Assembly: GCA_016712505.1 (NCBI GenBank)
Contig: JADJQY010000019.1
Location: forward strand, 1-40,025
Reading direction: 5' to 3'
DNA: 40,025 nt
DNA from: Candidatus Eiseniibacteriota bacterium
Lineage (GTDB): Bacteria; Eisenbacteria; RBG-16-71-46; CAIMUX01
The translations under genes were made by a program, and so were the position numbers. The notes beneath the pieces were generated by a model. The model ran no database searches. It saw only the letters and a program-made list of their open reading frames with translations, and had not been told where the DNA came from. Of this stretch, positions 7,516-15,468 are shown one piece after another. Position 1 is the stretch's first letter. Each line of letters opens with the position of its first letter.

Positions 7516-7794
7516 TCACTCGGCCTTGAACGAGACAAACTCGTCCAACGCCTTGAACGTGGACTCATGGAAGAGCCCACACTCAAAGACCTCGTTTTTG
7601 GCCTCGGCATGGAGAACATCGAACGCCGCCTCATCGAGGGTCGTTTGGGTTTTCTTGAGCCACGCCACGCCCTCGGTGCCGAGCGCGCAAATGTTCAGGT
7701 ACAAGAGCCGCTTGGTCGGCTCGGGGATCGTTTTGTCCGCCCATTGTCCCAAGAGGGGGAGCAACGCCTGAATAATGAACTCGGGGAGTTTCAT
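7516..7794 (-). CDS. Hypothetical protein, last gene of lysis cassette
   Basis: This 92-aa protein begins MKLPEFIIQALLPLLGQWAD and has an amphipathic or weakly hydrophobic N-terminal helix, then a charged C terminus. No enzyme motif was seen. It starts at ATG 7794 with an ATGA overlap of the holin-like gene and is followed by the terminator. Its position suggests a lysis accessory or a superinfection function, but nothing in the sequence decides. Confidence 0.65.
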   Translation of the reverse strand: MKLPEFIIQALLPLLGQWADKTIPEPTKRLLYLNICALGTEGVAWLKKTQTTLDEAAFDVLHAEAKNEVFECGLFHESTFKALDEFVSFKAE

Positions 7795-8066
7795 TTTTCG
7801 TCCTTTTCGTTTTGTTGTTTCTCGCGGTTCCGGCGGGCCTTAACAATTTTATGGCCCGCTCCTACGGAGACCCCGAGGAGAGAGAGAAGAGTGAGCAGGG
7901 GTTCCCACGGAATATAAGCCGGGAGCGGAGGGTTGAGTCCGGTTGGAAACCCGAGGGGGAACATTACAACGAGTTGGGCGATCCCGTAGCCCGCCATTGC
8001 GGAGAGGGTCGCGGCGAGCTTTTTGCCGTCAATTCTCCGCCAAATCCAAAGCCAAAAACTCCTCAC
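7791..8066 (-). CDS. Holin-like membrane protein
   Basis: This 91-aa protein has two predicted membrane segments, about residues 14-36 (KLAATLSAMAGYGIAQLVVM) and 48-66 (EPLLTLLSLLGVSVGAGHKI), and a highly charged C-terminal tail (RRNREKQQNEKDEK). Small size, two membrane spans and a basic tail are typical of class II holins, which open the inner membrane at lysis. The GTG at 8066 is chosen because AGGAGG lies six bases upstream. A longer form would lack a ribosome site. Confidence 0.65.
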   Translation of the reverse strand: MRSFWLWIWRRIDGKKLAATLSAMAGYGIAQLVVMFPLGFPTGLNPPLPAYIPWEPLLTLLSLLGVSVGAGHKIVKARRNREKQQNEKDEK

Positions 8067-8085
8067 GAGGGGCCTCCTGTCATCA

Positions 8086-8445
8086 TTATTTAGCGAGCGC
8101 CTCAATCGCCTTCATCGCCACCGCCGCGAACGCGCCCGCGCCTGTAATTATGTAGATCGAGACTTTCCAACCCGCCACAAGAACGCCGCGCTCCGCGCGT
8201 TTGAGCTCTGCAATTCCCGAGGAGTTGCTATCCGCGCGAGCGTGGAGCGCCGAGGCCTCGGACTCCAAACGATAGACGCGCCCGTTTGTGAGTTTTGCCT
8301 GAGTGAGAATTTCCCGAAGTAGCTCGGTTTGAGAGTCCTGTTTCGTCTCCAACACCGCCACGCGCTCTCCAAGTCGTGAGAGCTCGTGCAATAGTTTCTC
8401 GTCCAATGTAGCTCCGCCTCCAAATTGGTCTAAGTTATTAGGCAT
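8086..8445 (-). CDS. XhlA-like coiled-coil membrane protein of the lysis cassette
   Basis: This is a 119-aa protein if started at ATG 8445. The middle (LHELSRLGERVAVLETKQDS onward) is a coiled coil. One C-terminal membrane segment lies around residues 90-112 (VSIYIITGAGAFAAVAMKAI). This is the layout of haemolysin XhlA-type proteins that act with holins. ATG 8445 overlaps the tail gene stop but has no clear ribosome site. An in-frame TTG at 8406 has GGCGGAGCTACA directly upstream, the box used by other genes here, giving a 106-aa form. Both starts could be used. Confidence 0.65.
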   Translation of the reverse strand: MPNNLDQFGGGATLDEKLLHELSRLGERVAVLETKQDSQTELLREILTQAKLTNGRVYRLESEASALHARADSNSSGIAELKRAERGVLVAGWKVSIYIITGAGAFAAVAMKAIEALAK

Positions 8446-9481
8446 AGAGTCCGTATAACGTGTTAAGAGACTCGCGCACAAGTTGAGCCTCATCCTCCGA
8501 GAGGGCGGCGTTGTAAACCACGAGCCGCGCGAGGTACCCCTTGAAAAAGTAAGCCGTCCCGGAATCTGTACCGAGGTATATTGTCCCTGTTAGATCAGAG
8601 CACGAGCCCGCCGAGGTTGGGCTTCCGGGCTGTCCGTTTATTCTGCAAAGAATTTCCGCGCCGTTGTGCGAGAACTCGTACAGAGCCCAAGCGTTCTCAA
8701 GTCCGGTGTATTTAAAAATGGCGTCTTGAGTTGCCCCATCATGCAAACAAACTCCCGCGTCTGGATTTCCCGCCCTGAATGTTACAGCCCACTTGTCAAC
8801 CGCGCTTTGCGAGAGAAGAGTTTCGTTTTCAAATGGGTTTGCTCCGCCGCCCGCCGTTGCCTCCGCAACCGCCGCCACAACAAAAACATGAAACTCACTC
8901 GCCCCAACTATTGAGCTCATGATTGAGGAGCTCTTCATGTTATCATTTGCCCCGTCAAAATAAACAGCGGCTCCCGCTATAGGCCCGAGCCCCGCCCAAT
9001 ATTTCGGGCGGCTCCCCGCTGTTGCCTGCACAAAAGTTGCCCCGCCATTGTCTCCGCTCCATGTTTCGAGGGAGTCTCCATCTAAAACGCCCGAAATGCT
9101 ATCCGCGTTGAGGTCGAGTGTTGGTCCCTTTGTTGTTTCTCCCGGCAACGAGAGGCTCGGGGGGAGGAGCGTCTCTGATCCAACACTCCGAAAAACGAGT
9201 TTTTGTCTATTCGAGGAGGGGCTAATTGTTTGCTCTGTGAGCCGAAACTGTTTAGCGCCAACCGTTGCGGCATCATAATCGGCGGGGAGGAGCGGGTGTG
9301 ATATTTTTCGGCCATCAAAGAGCTCCAACTCAAACAAAGAGAGCGAGTTGACAAACGAGAAGAACAGCGGGAGCTCTGTTAGCCACGAAATAAACGCCTT
9401 GCACGCGAGCTCCGCCGTGCCCGCGTCTCGTATGAAGTTTGAGTAAAACTCCCACTTGAGAACCTGCTTACTCTCTACCCG
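8438..9481 (-). CDS. Tail-tip protein, C-terminal part after apparent frameshift
   Basis: This frame continues the domain that ends abruptly in the 9468-12107 reading frame. It opens with VESKQVLKWEFYSNFIRDAG and SWLTELPLFFSFVNSLSLFE, which matches the pattern of a phage tail domain in which strands lead into a Leu-Glu-rich GD loop. A second LamG or concanavalin-like fold follows (YFDGANDNMKSSSIM, EFSHNGAEILCRINGQ, YLGTDSGTAYFFKGYLARLV). No start codon with a ribosome site lies near its beginning, so it is read as part of one protein of about 1,220 residues. It probably helps receptor or surface glycan recognition at the tail tip. Confidence 0.8.
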   Translation of the reverse strand, partial: RVESKQVLKWEFYSNFIRDAGTAELACKAFISWLTELPLFFSFVNSLSLFELELFDGRKISHPLLPADYDAATVGAKQFRLTEQTISPSSNRQKLVFRSVGSETLLPPSLSLPGETTKGPTLDLNADSISGVLDGDSLETWSGDNGGATFVQATAGSRPKYWAGLGPIAGAAVYFDGANDNMKSSSIMSSIVGASEFHVFVVAAVAEATAGGGANPFENETLLSQSAVDKWAVTFRAGNPDAGVCLHDGATQDAIFKYTGLENAWALYEFSHNGAEILCRINGQPGSPTSAGSCSDLTGTIYLGTDSGTAYFFKGYLARLVVYNAALSEDEAQLVRESLNTLYGLYA

Positions 9482-12107
9482 CCGCCCGGCACTTGTCCCA
9501 ATACGCCTCGGCGTCTGTTGCGAAATTGCAAAACGAGCTCGAAAATACTCCCGCTTGAGGGTTAATGCAAAACAAGAGCTCCTCATATTCGAGAGAGGAT
9601 GCGTTGCGCTTGAAGTGAAAATAAAACTCGTTGCGGAGGTCTGTAATTTTTCCGCGCCCAACGCGCGCGCTTGTTTTTGTCCCCTCTGTCAAAATATGCG
9701 AGGAGCCTATTGTTGAGGGACTCCCTACGGCCTCAATTCGAGAGACTTTCTCTCGCCCGGCGGCGTCCTGCAAATACCCAAGAGAAAACTCGTTGCAAAC
9801 GTCTTTGATTATTTCGAGCGACAATTTAGCCTCGGCGCTCACACCGAGAACCGTTGCAAGTCTCCATAACGCTCGGTTAGAGTGAACATCATCAAACGCC
9901 CCGGAGTTTATACCCTCTGGAGTGTTTACCGTCCCATCGGCCCACGAGGTCGGAGTTGTGGTCCCGCCCGTATGTTTTGGATCATTAAACAAGCCGGACG
10001 AGTCTCGGAAGTGGTCTCCGTCTCCCTCGTCAAAATGGCAGAGGAGAACGAGCCCCTCCTCGCCCGTGGTGTGGTAAGTTTTCGCGCTCGTCTCGGCGAG
10101 GAGTGTGGCGGCGGAGCGGGCGTAGTTCCAAGCCTGCAACTCGTCAATCCGCCCCGTGAGTCCCGAGTTTGCGAGGTCAGAGTTGCCCCCGATTGAGCCG
10201 GAGGCCCCCGAGTCCGCGAGGGCTAACCCCGCAACCGTTGAGGCATCGTTTACTCCGTTTACATAAACGCGGGCGGTTGTCCCGTCCCAAGTCCCCGCGA
10301 CAAAATACCATGTATTAGGAGAGAGCGCTGTTGCTCCGGTTGTGGCAACCTCGCTCGCGCCGTCTCCAACCGCGAGGACGAGACGCCCGGAGGAGTTTAT
10401 ATAGAAATCGTAAGGCCCCGCCGTTGCCCCGGCGAGAGCGTTGCATTTTCTAATGATTACATGAGGAGTTGAGATCGGGCTCTCTGTGATATACACCCAC
10501 GCCGCAAGCGTGAAGGCGCTTGCAACGGACTCAAGGCTCTCGCTCGTTTCGAGCTCTAAGTGGTCCCCGCCGTCAAAAACGAGCGCCCCGTTTGTATTGA
10601 GAGGGTTAATATCGCAATAGTGAGCAAGGAGCGCCTCAACCGCCGCCGCCGGGTTCTCTATTAAGTCTCCGGCGTTTTTCGCGGTTGTGTGCGAGGCGCT
10701 GTCAATCCATCGCTCGTATATTAAGCCCGAGCCTGTTTCATGTACCGCCGCGCGCGCCGATCCGTTTTTTTCAAGAACCTCGAAATATACGGAGTAGATT
10801 TTGAACGAGGCACCGTCAAAGCCGCCCACCTGTTGATAACGAAACTCCACGCGGAGGCCGTTATAGAGCCCCTCGTCCGATCCAAACGCGGGCGCGCCCG
10901 CCGTCCCAAGTGTTACACCTCCGAGCGAGCCGTAGGTTGGAAGATCACTCCACCCCACCGTAGCATAGCCGTCTTTTGTAACCCGATATTGAACCTTGTC
11001 ATCAACAAAGCCCGTCCGGGTGATCCAAAAACGGAGTACAAGGTTCCCAACTCTTCCGCCGCCGTACAGATTGGGGACCTCATACGCCGCAACGTCCGCC
11101 GCTCCGTTGAGCTCTGTATAGTTTGAATCGTCCGTATCTACTGCATTAGAGAGGCTTGTAACATTCGCGGAGTTTACATCGTCCACAACGGGGACAAGGT
11201 GGCACTCCTCGGTAATGTCGAGCGAGGTCGTGGGAAAACAGCTCATTGCGACAATTCCCCGGAAGTGGTCTCCAGTCCCGCCGAAAGTGTTTGCCTTCAC
11301 ACGGGCTTGAGTCCAAACTTTGCGCTCTTCGCTGTAGAGAAATTTGGTTCCCTCTTGAAACGGGACGGGAAAGTCCCGGAGGTAATGATCAGCAAAAACC
11401 GCGCGAGGGTTATAGGTTGGCTGATTCCCGGACTTTTGAAAAGGTCTATCCAAAAATCCGGGAAAATAATCTCTGTGGATAACCTCGCTCGCTCCGGGGG
11501 ATCGGTTGGAGGCAATTCCCGAGCGGTTTTCGCCGAGACCGAGCCTCCAGTCTCCGAGAACAATTGGAACGCGCCGCCCCTCGTTCTCGTCCGGTAGGTT
11601 TGGAAATTGCTCCCGAGTCATAACCCTCGGCGGGAGTGTTTTGTGGCGAGAAACCCAACTCGGAGAGGCATTAAAATAGATATACTGAGCGTCCCAATTG
11701 GGTGGCTCTGTTATGAATCCACTCCACACCGGAGCGGCGTTTCCCCACGAGGGGAGAGCCTTGTCAATAAACACGATCCGCAACTCCACGCGCCGCCCGG
11801 AGAATTTGTGCGAGGCGAGCGTGTCTGAGTAGAGGTCAGAGTTCAAAAGCCTAAACGAAAAGCCCGAGAGCTCCGCGCGGTTGCCGCCGCGCGCGAGGTC
11901 AACCTTTACCGTAACGTCCCCAAGCCCTCCCTCCGCGAGGCGCGATCCGTCAAAAGTGTTTCCTGTCCACGCGGGCACGGCGGTTGCGTTACAATTCGCC
12001 GTAGCCCACCTAAAAGTCGAGGAGTCAGAGTCAACCTCTAAGAGCCAAACCGGAGCGGAGTCTCCCGCAATTCCGGCGGAGACGTTAGAGGAGAGCGTGC
12101 GCGCCAT
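9468..12107 (-). CDS. Tail-tip or central fibre protein with LamG domain (N-terminal 879 residues)
   Basis: The N-terminal portion (ARTLSSNVSAGIAGDSAPVW, then FRLLNSDLYSDTL and VIFIDKALPSWG-like beta-rich segments) resembles phage tail baseplate-hub proteins. Residues about 505-670 form a LamG or concanavalin fold: LVFDGGDHLELETSESLE, NTWYFVAGTWDGTTARVYVN, GRIDELQAWNYARS. After residue 865 the frame stops at GCGGCGGGTAG, inside what looks like an intact domain, and continues one base over in the 8438 frame. The ATG at 12107 overlaps the previous stop (TAATG). It follows the tape measure and one minor tail gene, the usual place for tail-tip proteins. Confidence 0.85.
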   Translation of the reverse strand: MARTLSSNVSAGIAGDSAPVWLLEVDSDSSTFRWATANCNATAVPAWTGNTFDGSRLAEGGLGDVTVKVDLARGGNRAELSGFSFRLLNSDLYSDTLASHKFSGRRVELRIVFIDKALPSWGNAAPVWSGFITEPPNWDAQYIYFNASPSWVSRHKTLPPRVMTREQFPNLPDENEGRRVPIVLGDWRLGLGENRSGIASNRSPGASEVIHRDYFPGFLDRPFQKSGNQPTYNPRAVFADHYLRDFPVPFQEGTKFLYSEERKVWTQARVKANTFGGTGDHFRGIVAMSCFPTTSLDITEECHLVPVVDDVNSANVTSLSNAVDTDDSNYTELNGAADVAAYEVPNLYGGGRVGNLVLRFWITRTGFVDDKVQYRVTKDGYATVGWSDLPTYGSLGGVTLGTAGAPAFGSDEGLYNGLRVEFRYQQVGGFDGASFKIYSVYFEVLEKNGSARAAVHETGSGLIYERWIDSASHTTAKNAGDLIENPAAAVEALLAHYCDINPLNTNGALVFDGGDHLELETSESLESVASAFTLAAWVYITESPISTPHVIIRKCNALAGATAGPYDFYINSSGRLVLAVGDGASEVATTGATALSPNTWYFVAGTWDGTTARVYVNGVNDASTVAGLALADSGASGSIGGNSDLANSGLTGRIDELQAWNYARSAATLLAETSAKTYHTTGEEGLVLLCHFDEGDGDHFRDSSGLFNDPKHTGGTTTPTSWADGTVNTPEGINSGAFDDVHSNRALWRLATVLGVSAEAKLSLEIIKDVCNEFSLGYLQDAAGREKVSRIEAVGSPSTIGSSHILTEGTKTSARVGRGKITDLRNEFYFHFKRNASSLEYEELLFCINPQAGVFSSSFCNFATDAEAYWDKCRAAGRE

Positions 12108-12514
12108 TAGGCGGGCGCTCCTGTTCCGGTCGAATTTGTGCGCAACAAAAGCGAGACCAAATAGCGAGACGAGCCCGCCATTGGGCGCTCAATATACGAG
12201 CCCTGCCAGAGCCGAACATTCGTTAATTGCACGCCCGCACCTTTGCCGAGGTCGAGTCCGGCGTCCGGTGTGAGCGAGAAAGCGGTCTTGCTGTATTGTA
12301 CGGTTGAATGAAAAAACGAGCGGAGTGAGGAGCGTTGCGAATTTGTCAAGCGGAGTCGGAGCTCAAACAGCCACTCGCGGGTCGTTTGGTCGTAGATATA
12401 CGCCGTCCCGTCCTCGGCAACGTCCCGCGTTTGTTTCGCCTCAATGGCGGGGAGGTTCGCCTCCGGTTGAGCGCCATTAATCGTAACAACCGTAGCGCCT
12501 GAGGTGAATATCAT
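12107..12514 (-). CDS. Minor tail protein after the tape measure
   Basis: This 135-aa protein starts at ATG 12514, overlapping the tape measure stop (TAATG). It is predicted beta-rich with RDVAEDGTAYIYDQTTREW, LRLTNSQRSSLRSFF and YSKTAFSLTPDAG. The pattern, in which a strand repeats the W-F-E-L core and then a loop with F-S-L-T-P, is that of small distal-tail proteins. No precise family name is claimed. Its position between the tape measure and the LamG tail-tip protein supports a distal tail or hub-adaptor role. Confidence 0.75.
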   Translation of the reverse strand: MIFTSGATVVTINGAQPEANLPAIEAKQTRDVAEDGTAYIYDQTTREWLFELRLRLTNSQRSSLRSFFHSTVQYSKTAFSLTPDAGLDLGKGAGVQLTNVRLWQGSYIERPMAGSSRYLVSLLLRTNSTGTGAPA

Positions 12515-14673
12515 TAGAACGCTCCTCCAATTCCCGCTCCCGGCGTGAAGGCTCCGCGCTCGCGGGCAGATTCGAGCGCGGGCGGTAGCCACTCCTCAAA
12601 CAAGCGGCGGAGGCGGAGAACGTCCGCGAGACCCGCGTCCCGGTCAAGATGAATATGAATCGCACCTCCCCCTCCAGAGCCCGCCACAACTCCCCCGCGC
12701 CCTGAATTTATGGCCTGTAGGAGCGGGAGGTTATTTTGAGCCGCCTCCCGGCGAACAACAAACTCGCCGGGGGTCAAAAGGGCGGGCACGGAGTCTCTGT
12801 ACCCCGCTCCGGGGACCGATCCGCCCGCCGCGAATTTGGAGACAAATCCCGAAATTCCGGCGAATATGAGGCCGAGCGTGGCGGCGGCGAGGGGGATTCC
12901 GAACGGACCGAGCGAGGCGTAGAAAGCGTATACTTTCGCCGCGAGGCTCTTGCTCTCGGCGGCGGCCCGGAGTTCGGAGTTCGCAACCGAGGAGGCTGTT
13001 GCGGTTGCATCGGCGGCGGCCCCGGTTGCCGCGAGCGTGGCCTTGCTCTGTCCGAGGATTATGTCTTTCGCGAGAGCGTCTTTGACCACGGCGGAGGCCT
13101 GTTGGAGAACCGTAGAGGCAAAACTTCGGATAATCGCCTCGCGGCGCTGTTTCCCGGTCATTTCGATATTTACAAGAGAACTCGTGAACGTGTCGTAGGC
13201 CGCGCCGAGCCCGGCGAGGTGCCCCGTCCAAACTTTGCGCTCGGCCTCCTGCATGGCGAGATCGGCGTCTCGCTGTTCCTGCTTTTTCTGCTTCTCCATT
13301 TCGAGCCCCTGAATGAATAGCTCGCCTTTTCTCCCGGTGAGCGCGCGGTAGTCCGCGAGGTCTGCCTCGTGCGCGGCGCGGCGCGCTTCGGATTCAAGGG
13401 AGGCCGAAAATTCAAGGTTGCGAATAAAGAGCGTGGCTTTGTCTGAGGCCAGAGAGCGAACATCCGCGAGCTCGCGCTCGTGGGCCTCTTTTCGCTTCTG
13501 CGCCGCCGCCTCGTTCATGGCGGCCCACTCCTCGTCTGTATAGTTTCGCGGGTCCTGTCCGTTCGGCCCCTTGATCGAAATTGTAATAACTGGAGGAGTT
13601 TTGGATATTTTCGCTGTAATATCCGCCGTTTTTTCGAGCGCGGTTGTGTGGCGCTCGGCGTTCTCCGCCCCTGTTAGGGACGCAGCGGCGAGGCCCGCTA
13701 TTGCGACGGCCCCCGCAATAGCCCAACCGAACCCCGGTATCATGGCAACCGAAACCCCAATAGAGGCGAGCCCGGCGGAAACCGCCGGGAGCGCGAGCCC
13801 GAGGGCGGCTACGGCGGCGGTGAGGCCCGTGAGAACAACCGTTGCCGTAACTATTCCGGCGGTGAGCTCGGGGTTTTTTGCAGTCCACTCCGCGAGCGCT
13901 GTAACAACCGGGAGGAGAGACTCCGCGAGGCGGTTTGTGGCTGGGATAAGGGCGGCCCCAATTCCCTCTTGAACCTCGCCGAGCTGATCTCCGAGGTTGT
14001 TCCACTTCCCCGCACTATCTTGCGCTTGCGCGGCGGCGGCCCCCGTGAATTTTGCGAGCTCACTCATCGCAAGGCGTGTTTTTTCGGCGGCGGTTGCCGT
14101 GTCTCCAAGCGCCGCGAGTTTTCCACGGAGCGCGGGAATGAACCGCCCCAGCATCTCAACGTTGCCCGCGAGTGCCTTTGCGTAGAGATCGCCCGCCGCT
14201 CCGAGGTCTATTTGGAGCGCCGCCGCGAGGTCAGCACTTTTGCCCATAGCGTCAAACGAGGCCCCTACGTCCCCTGTTAGGGAAACGGTCCGCGCGAACG
14301 TGTCAAGGAGCTCCTCTTCGCCAAATTTCGTAAGCGCCTGAAGGTTTGCCGCCGCCTTTGTTACGCGCCCGCCGTAAACATCCCAACTCTCTCCGGCCAG
14401 AGTCACGGCGGACCGGGCGCGGCCTACCGAGGTTTCTGCTTGTTGAGCCGCCCGGAGCGCGAACACGCTCGCCGCCGAAACCCCCGCGAACGCAACCGCC
14501 GTATAATTGCGGACGGCCTCAAGAGAGCCCCTATAAGCCTCACTCATTCCCCGCGCGGCGCTCTGTGCCTCCGCTTGGGTCCCCTTGAGAAACGAGCTCA
14601 TTTCGGAGGACGCCTGAGCGGTATCTACTCCGGCTTTGAGCGTTATTCCGGCGGTTCGAGTTGGGGGGCTCAT
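12514..14673 (-). CDS. Tape measure protein
   Basis: This 719-aa protein sets tail length and is packed inside the tail tube. The N-terminal half is helical (TAQASSEMSSFLKGTQAEAQ onward). A hydrophobic glycine-alanine segment around residues 270-345 probably crosses the host membrane on infection. The C terminus contains AAGGSVPGAGYRDSVPALL followed by TPGEFVVRREAAQNN, a hallmark of phage tape measure proteins. At about 0.15 nm per residue the tail would be near 110 nm, an inference from known scaling. The ATG overlaps the chaperone stop by ATGA. Confidence 0.93.
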   Translation of the reverse strand: MSPPTRTAGITLKAGVDTAQASSEMSSFLKGTQAEAQSAARGMSEAYRGSLEAVRNYTAVAFAGVSAASVFALRAAQQAETSVGRARSAVTLAGESWDVYGGRVTKAAANLQALTKFGEEELLDTFARTVSLTGDVGASFDAMGKSADLAAALQIDLGAAGDLYAKALAGNVEMLGRFIPALRGKLAALGDTATAAEKTRLAMSELAKFTGAAAAQAQDSAGKWNNLGDQLGEVQEGIGAALIPATNRLAESLLPVVTALAEWTAKNPELTAGIVTATVVLTGLTAAVAALGLALPAVSAGLASIGVSVAMIPGFGWAIAGAVAIAGLAAASLTGAENAERHTTALEKTADITAKISKTPPVITISIKGPNGQDPRNYTDEEWAAMNEAAAQKRKEAHERELADVRSLASDKATLFIRNLEFSASLESEARRAAHEADLADYRALTGRKGELFIQGLEMEKQKKQEQRDADLAMQEAERKVWTGHLAGLGAAYDTFTSSLVNIEMTGKQRREAIIRSFASTVLQQASAVVKDALAKDIILGQSKATLAATGAAADATATASSVANSELRAAAESKSLAAKVYAFYASLGPFGIPLAAATLGLIFAGISGFVSKFAAGGSVPGAGYRDSVPALLTPGEFVVRREAAQNNLPLLQAINSGRGGVVAGSGGGGAIHIHLDRDAGLADVLRLRRLFEEWLPPALESARERGAFTPGAGIGGAF

Positions 14674-15442
14674 TCGTTCGGGTTCGGGTTTGCGAGGCGC
14701 GCCGCCTCGTGGTCGCGTATTGTGTTATGAATCACGGCAACTCGTTGCAAGAGAGCCCGGCGTTCTCCGGGCTCTAAGGTCAAGCAACTCTCGCGGAGGG
14801 CGAGGTCTAAGTTCGAGAGCGTGGGGAGGCCGCGAGAGTCAAACTCAGAAAGCGCCCGCGCGGTCTTATAGAGATCAAACGCGAGGAGCTCGCCGGGTGA
14901 GAGTTGAAACGGGCGGCGGAGCTCCGGGTCTTTGTGTTCCCGTGTGAACACGCACAACCCCCCCGGGTCTGCCATACATGGCGGGAGCTCTCCCTCTTCT
15001 GCCGAGGAGTTATAGCAACTCTGGCAATAACCCCAACCGAGAGTAAGTTGGAGCTCTACATACTCCCGAACGCGGCCAAAGGGGAAACGGACTCCTTAAA
15101 CCCTCGCGCCCCGTTGATCCGGTCACGGAGCTCGGTCAAAATGTATGTATCAAGCCGTTTTGCATTCTCAATCGAGAATGGGACCTCGCGCCCGTGTCCA
15201 TCGTACACTCCACTCCAGCCAATGAGGCCGTATTCAATGGCCCTCCAGAATAACACAAAGGTGTCGAGTTCACCCGTGCGCATATCCTTAATACACTCCA
15301 CGGACCATTGAGCCTTGAGGTGATCAGGCACTCTCCGGTAGGTGAAAGAGGTGTCAAGTTCCGGGTCGATCTTAAAGGAGAGCGTTTCCTCCGGCTCAAT
15401 GAGCCGGACGCCGCGCCGAGGTGTTTGGTCGCTGTTGTTCAT
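14670..15442 (-). CDS. Tail assembly chaperone, long -1 frameshift product (G-T like)
   Basis: The frame ending at 14670 is open well upstream of its first ATG (14975) and looks coding there: VELQLTLGWGYCQSCYNS and AEEGELPPCMADPGG precede LCVFTREHKDPELRRPFQL. It has no start of its own before 15056. A -1 shift at the slippery heptamer CCCTTTG (15083-15077) on the upstream gene joins the two frames and gives a 257-aa protein. This is the lambda G/GT arrangement seen upstream of tape measure genes in siphoviruses. The T-like part is Cys-bearing (CQSC) and would bind the tape measure during assembly. It stops with an ATGA overlap of the tape measure start. Confidence 0.82.
15056..15442 (-). CDS. 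Tail assembly chaperone, short product (G like)
   Basis: This 128-aa protein starts at ATG 15442, a little downstream of the tail tube gene. It includes SFKIDPELDTSFTYRRVPDH, CIKDMRTGELDTFVLFWRAI and YGLIGWSGVYDGHGREVPFS. The mix of short helices and a Trp-rich core fits phage tail chaperones placed between tail tube and tape measure. The stop lies six codons after the CCCTTTG slip site, so most ribosomes would make this form and a fraction the longer one. Confidence 0.8.
   Translation of the reverse strand: MNNSDQTPRRGVRLIEPEETLSFKIDPELDTSFTYRRVPDHLKAQWSVECIKDMRTGELDTFVLFWRAIEYGLIGWSGVYDGHGREVPFSIENAKRLDTYILTELRDRINGARGFKESVSPLAAFGSM
15077..15083 (-). other. Programmed -1 frameshift site (CCCTTTG)
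   Basis: Read on the minus strand in the chaperone frame, the codons are C CCT TTG, a X XXY YYZ slippery heptamer. After slippage the -1 frame runs GGC CGC GTT CGG and stays open to 14670. The zero frame stops at 15056. Confidence 0.8.
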
Positions 15443-15468
15443 TTTGTCCTGTTGTCCTGTCTTTGCTG

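Noticed and set aside
12736..13320. Plus-strand 194-aa frame opposite the tape measure gene
   Set aside because: Low complexity and Gly/Arg rich, opposite a well-supported tape measure gene.
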